Shown piece after piece: positions 6,795-8,959 of a stretch of 8,959 bases of DNA. Every line of letters begins with the position of its first letter. Position 1 is the stretch's first letter. This DNA is from Methylovulum sp. (GTDB lineage Bacteria > Pseudomonadota > Gammaproteobacteria > Methylococcales > Methylomonadaceae), in NCBI GenBank assembly GCA_004299465.1, contig SCST01000374.1, forward strand, positions 1 through 8,959, in the 5' to 3' direction. The notes below the pieces were generated by a model. That model searched no databases and was not told where the DNA came from. It saw only the letters and a list, made by a program, of their open reading frames with translations. Position numbers and translations under genes: made by a program.

Positions 6795-7281
6795 TGATAC
6801 AGGAAATGATAGCAACAGCTTAATCGGATACGATCCTTTAGCCTGGATGGACCAGGAATCCGAAGATTATGCAGCGGCCAGCGAAATTTTGGCCGAGGAT
6901 GAAATAGCAGCGCTGCAGCAGGCCGGTGGAATTATCAATGAGGATAGCTTAAGTACCGATGATTCCGGCCAAGACCAGCAAGACAGTGATGGCAATGACG
7001 ACACCGATGATAGCCGGAGCCCGGTCCATTTAGACGCCACGTTAAGCATCCAGAATGTAGCAACGTTACACGAAAAGCTTAAGAAAGTGCTGAGCGCAAA
7101 TAATCTTATCGAAATAAATGCATCAGACGTCGCATCGATAGATACGGCAAGTTTGCAGTTGCTGGTCGCGCTGAAAAAAGACGCCGTTAGACTGCAAAAA
7201 ACTGTCATTTTTGACTCACCTTCACCTCGGTTTATTGAATCTGCCAAGTTACTAGGTCTATTAGGGATACTTGATGTTTAG
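6781..7281 (+). CDS. STAS-domain protein with acidic N-terminal tail
   Basis: This 166-residue protein has two parts. Residues 1-80 are strongly acidic, rich in Asp, Ser and Gln, and probably disordered, apart from two hydrophobic islands: GYDPLAWM (16-23) and EILAEDEIAAL (35-45). Residues about 81-166 form a STAS domain like the anti-sigma-factor antagonists, with the helix-start motif ASIDTASLQLLVAL. T122 after D121 lies where SpoIIAA-type proteins carry their phosphorylated serine, so phospho-control is possible but unproven. The second island resembles the FliM N-terminal CheY-binding peptide. The gene overlaps the ParA-like gene and precedes cheR, so it belongs to the chemosensory operon. 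STAS proteins do occur in chemotaxis clusters, but I know of no settled function. It could bind CheY, modulate CheA, or be the cargo adaptor for the ATPase. No anti-sigma kinase is nearby. Confidence 0.82.
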   Translation: MAKNDDTGNDSNSLIGYDPLAWMDQESEDYAAASEILAEDEIAALQQAGGIINEDSLSTDDSGQDQQDSDGNDDTDDSRSPVHLDATLSIQNVATLHEKLKKVLSANNLIEINASDVASIDTASLQLLVALKKDAVRLQKTVIFDSPSPRFIESAKLLGLLGILDV

Positions 7282-7304
7282 GTCCCTCAGGCTTTACCCT
7301 AAAA

Positions 7305-7339
7305 GGCATAAAAGCGTGAACGCTTGTGCCCTTTATGCC
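7305..7339 (+). repeat. Two-part inverted repeat (stem-loop)
   Basis: GGCATAAA (7305-7312) pairs with TTTATGCC (7332-7339) as a perfect 8-bp outer stem. Nested inside, AGCG (7313-7316) pairs with CGCT (7321-7324) around TGAA. Seven bases on the 3' side remain unpaired. No T-run follows, so a plain intrinsic terminator is unlikely. Confidence 0.7.
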
Positions 7340-7348
7340 CCAGAGGAT

Positions 7349-7381
7349 GCGGAAGGCGTAAACCGGTATTTTCGACTTCGC
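7349..7381 (+). repeat. Imperfect inverted repeat
   Basis: GCGGAAGGCG (7349-7358) can pair with CGACTTCGC (7373-7381), leaving one bulged G and one G-A mismatch around a loop of about 14 bases. It is weaker than its neighbours and listed because it continues the series of stems in this gap. Confidence 0.35.
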
Positions 7382-7410
7382 AGTGTTCGGCTAGGCTTTA
7401 GTCCAACCCA

Positions 7411-7476
7411 AGCTAATACCTCATCGTTATACACAAGTGTCTGGGACTTGTTGTGTATAACGATGAGAGCTAATAC
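7411..7476. mobile_element. 48-bp palindromic unit flanked by 9-bp direct repeats (possible tiny MITE or REP-like insertion)
   Basis: AGCTAATAC occurs at 7411-7419 and again at 7468-7476. Exactly between them is a 48-bp unit (7420-7467). Its first 17 bases CTCATCGTTATACACAA are the perfect reverse complement of its last 17, around a 14-base centre. In an alternative fold the outer 14 bp pair, a TTG bulges on the right arm, and CAAGT pairs with ACTTG around a 7-base loop. Direct repeats abutting inverted repeats with no gap are the classic signature of a transposed element with a target duplication, and 9 bp is a common duplication size for several IS families. No transposase is encoded, so mobility would be in trans. 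It is very small for a MITE. It could instead be a REP-type hairpin or a protein-binding site. Confidence 0.6.
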
Positions 7477-7495
7477 TGGGGACATAGTCTGATAT

Positions 7496-8335
7496 ATGGC
7501 AGTGCAAGAAAAAGAGCGTGAATTTAAATTCACTTTCGATGACTTCAATTTTTTGAGGAAATTATCCAATCAATATTCCGGCATCCAGGTTTCTGATGAA
7601 CGTTTTGATATGTTTTACTCCAGGTTGTCAAAGCGGCTAAGAAAGCTTGGATTGAGTAATTTCAAGGAGTACTGCCAGTATCTGAACGAACATCCAGACC
7701 AAGAGTTTACCGAATTTATTAATGCCATCACTACCAATTTAACTGCATTTTTCAGGGAAAACCACCATTTCGATTATCTTCGTGATGTCGTTATTCCGGA
7801 ATTGCTGATTCGGAACAAAAGCACGCAAAGAATCAGGGCATGGTCTGCCGGCTGCTCTACCGGCGAAGAACCTTATTCCATAGCGATCACTTTACTGGAA
7901 AATGTACCGGCGAATTGGGACATCAAAATTTTAGCAACCGATCTCGATACGGCCGTCTTACGAGCAGCCGAGGAGGGTGTTTACGCGGAAGAACGTGTGA
8001 ACGGCATCCCTGAAGAGAGGCTGAAACGATGGTTTATGCGCGGCAGGTCTTCTCAGCACGGACAGGTAAAAATTAATCCCCAATTACAAAAAATCATCAG
8101 CTTCAAACAATTGAACCTGATGCAAGAGTGGCCTATGAAAGGGCATTTTGATTTTATTTTTTGCCGTAATGTACTGATTTACTTCGATCGTGAAACTAAA
8201 ATAATGCTCGCTAAAAGATACGCTCAAATACTGGCGGACAGGTCATGGTTATTTATCGGGCATTCAGAATCATTAAACCAACTTTCAACCGAACTCGAAC
8301 TGGTAGCCTGTACCAGTTACAGGAAAAACAAGTAA
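7496..8335 (+). CDS. cheR: Chemotaxis protein methyltransferase CheR
   Basis: This 279-residue cytoplasmic enzyme uses S-adenosylmethionine to methylate receptor glutamates for adaptation. Residues 10-95 form the N-terminal helical domain (SRLSKRLRKLGL, TTNLTAFFRENHHF). The SAM domain has RAWSAGCSTGEEPYS (114-128), ILATDLD (145-151) and FDFIFCRNVLIYFDR (218-232). The beta subdomain (about 178-208, FMRGRSSQHGQVKI) aligns without a gap to the pentapeptide-binding subdomain of E. coli CheR as I recall it. That fits the EWEEF tail on the receptor in this operon. Length is normal and all motifs are intact. ATG 7496 is chosen because it gives the expected EREFKFTFDDF opening; GTG 7502 is possible. 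GGGGA at 7478-7482 is rather far upstream, so the ribosome site is poor. It lies behind the repeat-filled gap and seven bases from cheD. Confidence 0.95.
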   Translation: MAVQEKEREFKFTFDDFNFLRKLSNQYSGIQVSDERFDMFYSRLSKRLRKLGLSNFKEYCQYLNEHPDQEFTEFINAITTNLTAFFRENHHFDYLRDVVIPELLIRNKSTQRIRAWSAGCSTGEEPYSIAITLLENVPANWDIKILATDLDTAVLRAAEEGVYAEERVNGIPEERLKRWFMRGRSSQHGQVKINPQLQKIISFKQLNLMQEWPMKGHFDFIFCRNVLIYFDRETKIMLAKRYAQILADRSWLFIGHSESLNQLSTELELVACTSYRKNK

Positions 8336-8341
8336 CCTATA

Positions 8342-8959
8342 ATGAGTAATAAGGATAACATCGGCCATCCCTCTATTGCCGGTTTCGAACAAATAAACCG
8401 CTATATGGATAATGACCACGGCATTATTGCAGCGAAGATTTTGCCTGGTGAATATTATGTCACCAAGGAAAATGAATTGATTACCACCGTCTTAGGCTCC
8501 TGTATATCGGCTTGCATACGCGACAAGGAATCGGGCATAGGCGGCATGAACCATTTTATGCTGCCGGTCACGACATCCGACAAATTGAAAAAAGGCAATG
8601 AAGCGGTTGTCGGTAATGCTACCCGGTACGGCAATTATGCGATGGAACATTTAATTAATACGATATTAAGCAATGGTGGAAAAAGAAAGAACCTCGAAGT
8701 CAAAGTGTTTGGCGGCGGCAAAATAATCCCCACGCTAACCGACATCGGGATTAAAAACATTGAATTTGTCCTGGATTATATCGACACGGAAGGATTGCTT
8801 TTATTATCCAAGGACTTGGGTGACATCTACCCCAGAAAAATTATTTATTTTCCCCAGACCGGAAAAGTCGGGATGAAAAAAATACAGGATCTGCATAACA
8901 CGACCATTGTACAAAGAGAGTGCCAATATTTTGATAACATCAAGAATGCACCTGTTGCC
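8342..8959 (+). CDS. cheD: Chemoreceptor glutamine deamidase CheD (3' end cut by the window)
   Basis: The reading frame is open from ATG 8342 to the window edge (206 codons, no stop). CheD deamidates specific receptor glutamines to glutamates so they can be methylated, and in some species it also interacts with CheC. The active-site set is visible: T48 and C54 in TTVLGSCISAC, and H71 in GGMNHFMLP, with the spacing of the Thr-Cys-His triad of the family. Further family features are GNATRYGNYAMEHLIN, KVFGGGKI and the late segment YFPQTGKVGMKKI. Nearly the whole domain is present; only a short tail should be missing. It starts seven bases after cheR with no clear Shine-Dalgarno, so coupled translation is likely. 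No CheC is seen in the window. CheB is the usual next gene in this arrangement, but it lies outside. Confidence 0.93.
   Translation, partial: MSNKDNIGHPSIAGFEQINRYMDNDHGIIAAKILPGEYYVTKENELITTVLGSCISACIRDKESGIGGMNHFMLPVTTSDKLKKGNEAVVGNATRYGNYAMEHLINTILSNGGKRKNLEVKVFGGGKIIPTLTDIGIKNIEFVLDYIDTEGLLLLSKDLGDIYPRKIIYFPQTGKVGMKKIQDLHNTTIVQRECQYFDNIKNAPVA

Larger units (their letters stand above)
7282..7495. other. Structured intergenic insert between the STAS gene and cheR
   Basis: This 214-base gap is out of scale with the rest of the operon, where gaps are 57 bases or fewer or genes overlap. No coding sequence is convincing; the plus-strand frame 7271-7492 gives a Ser/Arg-rich composition with no recognisable family. 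It holds three predicted stem-loops in series (7305-7339, 7349-7381, 7420-7467) and an 8-bp direct repeat AGGCTTTA (7289-7296 and 7393-7400). It resembles dispersed intergenic repeat DNA inserted into the operon. No T-run follows any stem, so I do not call a terminator. A promoter or small RNA here cannot be excluded. Confidence 0.6.

Noticed and set aside
7276..7303. Hairpin TTTAGG/CCTAAA overlapping the STAS stop codon
   Set aside because: Six base pairs around a 15-base loop with no T-run is too weak to call as a terminator or regulatory element.
7282..7410. Cyclic-di-GMP (GEMM) riboswitch or integron attC site
   Set aside because: I looked for the conserved GEMM segments and for the GTTRRRY/RYYYAAC core pair and could not place them. 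The stems do not form either architecture.
7420..7467. Rho-independent terminator ahead of cheR
   Set aside because: The stem is long and perfect but AT-rich in part, and is followed by AGCTAATAC, not a T-run. The flanking direct repeats fit an insertion better.
7271..7492. Plus-strand frame of 73 codons in the STAS-cheR gap
   Set aside because: It overlaps the STAS stop, runs through the palindromes, has no convincing ribosome site and shows no domain. It is best explained as repeat DNA.
7333..7569. Minus-strand frame of 78 codons across the gap and the start of cheR
   Set aside because: It is half antisense to conserved cheR sequence and half palindromic repeat, with no recognisable product.

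Overview
The window is one continuous plus-strand chemosensory operon. In order it carries cheY, cheA, cheW (copy 1), an Aer-like methyl-accepting receptor, cheW (copy 2), a ParA-type ATPase, a STAS-domain protein, cheR, and cheD cut off by the right edge. Base composition is moderate, gaps are short, and every protein has a typical proteobacterial form. The gene set and protein style point to a non-enteric gammaproteobacterium. My impression is a methanotroph-like lineage (Methylococcales), but that rests on memory of similar proteins and was not checked.

Layout. Bases 1-73 are a short leader with no promoter I can defend. 74-6023 hold the core signalling set: response regulator, histidine kinase, receptor, and two coupling proteins flanking the receptor. 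6027-7281 hold two accessory genes, a ParA-like ATPase and a STAS protein, which overlap by 14 bases. 7282-7495 is the only sizeable gap. It is packed with inverted repeats, including a 48-bp hairpin unit bounded exactly by 9-bp direct repeats, and looks like inserted repeat DNA. 7496-8959 hold the adaptation enzymes cheR and partial cheD; cheB would be expected next but is not visible.

How the parts fit. The receptor has an N-terminal PAS domain that keeps the FAD-pocket residues of E. coli Aer at the same residue numbers. It then has a membrane hairpin with almost no periplasmic loop, a second cytoplasmic PAS domain, a 36-heptad-type signalling hairpin and a C-terminal EWEEF tether. It should therefore read an internal redox or energy state rather than an outside ligand, and be methylated by the tether-dependent CheR encoded downstream. 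The CheW proteins link it to CheA, which phosphorylates CheY. The ParA-like protein probably positions the array. The role of the STAS protein is unknown, but it carries a peptide resembling the CheY-binding N terminus of FliM, which would give it a direct link to the pathway output. No CheZ-like gene is present. The arrangement resembles the F7-class clusters described in gammaproteobacteria; that class assignment is from memory.
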